NCBI RefSeq assembly: GCF_000525835.1
Contig: NZ_AODD01000007.1
Span: 31,436 to 95,435 of the forward strand
Source: Listeria grandensis FSL F6-0971
Lineage (GTDB): Bacteria > Bacillota > Bacilli > Lactobacillales > Listeriaceae
Length of the DNA: 64,000 nt
Direction of reading: 5' to 3'
Shown here: piece after piece, positions 62,610 through 64,000 of the stretch
Layout: each line of letters begins with the position of its first letter
Numbering within the stretch: the first letter of the stretch is position 1
Made by a program: the position numbers and the translations under genes
The notes under the pieces: generated by a model
Database searches by the model: none
Seen by the model: the letters and a program-made list of their open reading frames with translations, nothing else
Told to the model about the DNA's origin: nothing

Positions 62610-63347
62610 CTAATCCTCCCATTCTTTTCGTAATTCTGCCACTTTTTCTGGCCAAAAATGCTGTGATTCAAGCCATGATAACATAGTCGTAACGCGTTTG
62701 GGATCTAATTTTCGTCTGAAATAATATATTTGATTTTCAAGCAAGGTAATGCCAATTTGTTGATAAGGCGCTTCTTTCGAATGGAGTAAATGATCCAAAT
62801 GCGTCAAATACCAGTCTTTCTCTTCACGATCCTCCAGCAACTGCAAGATTTCCAAGGTTTTCGCTACATTGGCCATCGCCAGCATCTGGTCCAATTTTTC
62901 AAGCGGATATTCGTACACCATATTCACCGCAAAAGGAGAGAAGTACAGCGAGGCAAGAAAACGATCAAAATCTTCTGCTACAATGAGCGTTTGCAATGTT
63001 TCAAAATCTACATAAATCACGCAAGGTTCCGCGGTTTGATAATCCAATCCAATGTAACGGTGCCCATCTTGATGGAAATAAACTTGGACACCGGGTAAAT
63101 CGACATCTTGTGCTTCGGGAATCCGTATCTGAAGTTCATCTAAGCCAGCGAACGTATAAATTTCAGCGTCCGCCAGTCCATAGGAAGTAGGCTCTGCGAC
63201 GGGAAAATGATTTTTTGCAAGCAAACCACCATTATGTACGCGCAACAATGCCTTGTAAGTATCAGGTAAAGAAACACCATGTTTATGCTCCCATGCCGCA
63301 ATTTCTGTTTCCGAAGCAGGAGGAGCCGCGTGCAACCAAATATCCAT
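62610..63347 (-). CDS. SMI1/KNR4 (SUKH) family protein
   Basis: A 245-residue protein. The SUKH domain lies at residues 1-125 (PPASETEIAAWEHKHGVSLP, DTYKALLRVHNGG, IGLDYQTAEPCVIYVDFE). The C-terminal half (about 130-245) is helical and not of a family I recognise. SUKH proteins are often immunity partners of polymorphic nuclease toxins, but stand-alone housekeeping members also exist. No toxin gene is visible here. ATG 63347 is preceded by AGAGGTG. It precedes and touches the LMW-PTP gene. Confidence 0.82.
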   Translation of the reverse strand: MDIWLHAAPPASETEIAAWEHKHGVSLPDTYKALLRVHNGGLLAKNHFPVAEPTSYGLADAEIYTFAGLDELQIRIPEAQDVDLPGVQVYFHQDGHRYIGLDYQTAEPCVIYVDFETLQTLIVAEDFDRFLASLYFSPFAVNMVYEYPLEKLDQMLAMANVAKTLEILQLLEDREEKDWYLTHLDHLLHSKEAPYQQIGITLLENQIYYFRRKLDPKRVTTMLSWLESQHFWPEKVAELRKEWED

Positions 63348-63435
63348 GCCATGCACCTCTTTCTCTATAAATAGTATAGCAAATAGAATCATTTTTGACT
63401 CAGATGAACATCAAAAATGATTCTATTCGATTGTT

Positions 63436-63861
63436 TCAGGTAAATTCTAGCCGAATTGCGTTCACAATGTCAGCCATTGTTTTATCTGCTAATACGTTTT
63501 CCATGGCTAGCTGAGCCTCACGTAAAGTATTCTCCATCGCGGTTTGAATGTGTGCACCGACATGGCAATTTGGGTTCGGATTATCATGAAACTGGAACAA
63601 CTCACCATCTGCAACGCTATCCACAGCTTTATACACTTCGAGCAGTGTAATTTCATCTAGCGGCTTAAGGAGTGTTGCCCCACCGGTTCCAGCTCTCACA
63701 GCGATGAGTCCAGCTTTTTTTAGTTGGCCACTAATGCGCCGGATCACGACAGCATTTGTATTAACGCTCCCTGCAATTTGTTCGGAGGTTAATGGTAGCT
63801 CTTCGGTAGCAATTAGTGATAAAATGTGAGTAGCAACTGTAAAACGACTACTTATTTTCAT
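63436..63861 (-). CDS. ywnA: Rrf2 family regulator (YwnA-like)
   Basis: A 141-residue regulator. The Rrf2 winged helix reads SSRFTVATHILSLIATEELP, then SVNTNAVVIRRISGQLKKAG and RAGTGGATLLKPLDEITLLE. The dimerisation helix carries HDNPNPNCHVGAHIQTAMEN, with one cysteine, so no Fe-S cluster of the three-cysteine IscR/NsrR type. The whole resembles Bacillus YwnA, whose gene is paired with ywnB. ATG 63861 has AAAGGAG. Its promoter contains an operator identical in arm and spacer design to that of the YwnB-like gene at 5 kb. Confidence 0.88.
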   Translation of the reverse strand: MKISSRFTVATHILSLIATEELPLTSEQIAGSVNTNAVVIRRISGQLKKAGLIAVRAGTGGATLLKPLDEITLLEVYKAVDSVADGELFQFHDNPNPNCHVGAHIQTAMENTLREAQLAMENVLADKTMADIVNAIRLEFT

Positions 63862-63874
63862 GCAAACCAACTCC

Positions 63875-63897
63875 TTTGTAACCATTGTAGTTACAAA
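63875..63897. promoter_or_regulatory. Operator at the Rrf2 gene promoter
   Basis: TTTGTAAC-CATTGTA-GTTACAAA, a perfect 8-bp inverted repeat with a 7-base spacer. The spacer is the -10 box itself on the minus strand, so binding would block RNA polymerase (autorepression). Confidence 0.75.
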
Positions 63898-63912
63898 ACA
63901 AACAGATGTCAA
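63884..63912 (-). promoter_or_regulatory. Sigma-A promoter of the Rrf2 gene
   Basis: On the minus strand TTGACA (63907-63912, perfect), 17 bases, TACAAT (63884-63889). Confidence 0.75.
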
Positions 63913-64000
63913 CTATGTTTTAATTTCAGTCAGAGTGGTACAAATGATTGTGAGGCATAACACGATTGGACAAATAGGAAAAACTAGTTTATAATCATTA

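Noticed and set aside
1..64000. Prophage, insertion sequences, integrative elements or CRISPR arrays
   Set aside because: No transposase, integrase, phage structural gene, Cas gene or regularly spaced repeat array was seen anywhere in the window.

Overview
The window looks like a chromosomal segment of a low-GC Gram-positive bacterium of the Listeriaceae, most likely a Listeria species outside the L. monocytogenes group. The reason is gene order, recalled rather than searched. One run (YwnB-like reductase, YceI, MarR, lysine permease, LOV-STAS photoreceptor, small alarmone synthetase, CPA1 antiporter, XRE-cupin regulator, potABCD) and a second run (coaA, ltaS, srtA, MBL hydrolase, lplA) follow the L. 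monocytogenes lmo0794-lmo0810 and lmo0922-lmo0931 neighbourhoods. A complete glycogen operon follows lplA; I do not recall one in L. monocytogenes.

Layout. 0-5 kb: the 3' end of a large acyl-CoA dehydratase activase, a DAK2-DegV fusion, small membrane enzymes and a lipoprotein with a decayed paralogue tail in front of it. 5-15 kb: a redox/stress and transport block with a lysine riboswitch, a blue-light receptor, an alarmone synthetase and an Na+/H+ antiporter. 15-19 kb: a polyamine uptake operon behind a (frameshifted) XRE-cupin regulator with repeated operators. 20-24 kb: a secreted WxL-LRR protein, a two-gene permease pair and coaA. 24.4-24.75 kb: a compact Fst/par-type type I toxin-antitoxin locus. 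24.9-27.5 kb: an ABC-2 exporter with its TetR regulator. 27.5-33.4 kb: kdpFABC plus a kinase-less short KdpD, behind a long structured leader.

33.5-40.3 kb: a dicarboxylate symporter, LTA synthase, sortase A, MBL hydrolase and lipoate ligase. 40.5-50.5 kb: the glycogen operon glgB-C-D-A-P plus a GH13 neopullulanase-like enzyme. 50.5-57 kb: an MFS/isochorismatase pair, an AraC regulator with a TVP38 protein, and a GT2/GT39 membrane glycosyltransferase pair. 57.3-64 kb: tRNA-Gly(UCC), the tRNA-modification genes queG and trmL, a nitroreductase, an AlkD-like protein, an LMW-PTP, an SMI1/KNR4 protein and an Rrf2 (YwnA-like) regulator.

The most notable observations are these. (1) The Fst-like locus has every expected part visible: toxin ORF, Shine-Dalgarno-sequestering 5' hairpin, antisense RNA with its own promoter, 16/17 complementarity over the start codon, and a shared two-way terminator. 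(2) The same perfect operator (8-bp arms, 7-bp spacer) lies at the Rrf2 promoter and, 58 kb away, at the promoter of the YwnB-like reductase. (3) The kdp operon lacks KdpE and a kinase domain but has a roughly 280-nt leader with alternative hairpins and a terminator-like stem. (4) Three genes (the YwnB-like gene, the XRE-cupin gene and kdpB) are each broken by one extra base in a homopolymer, which suggests either sequencing error or slippage.
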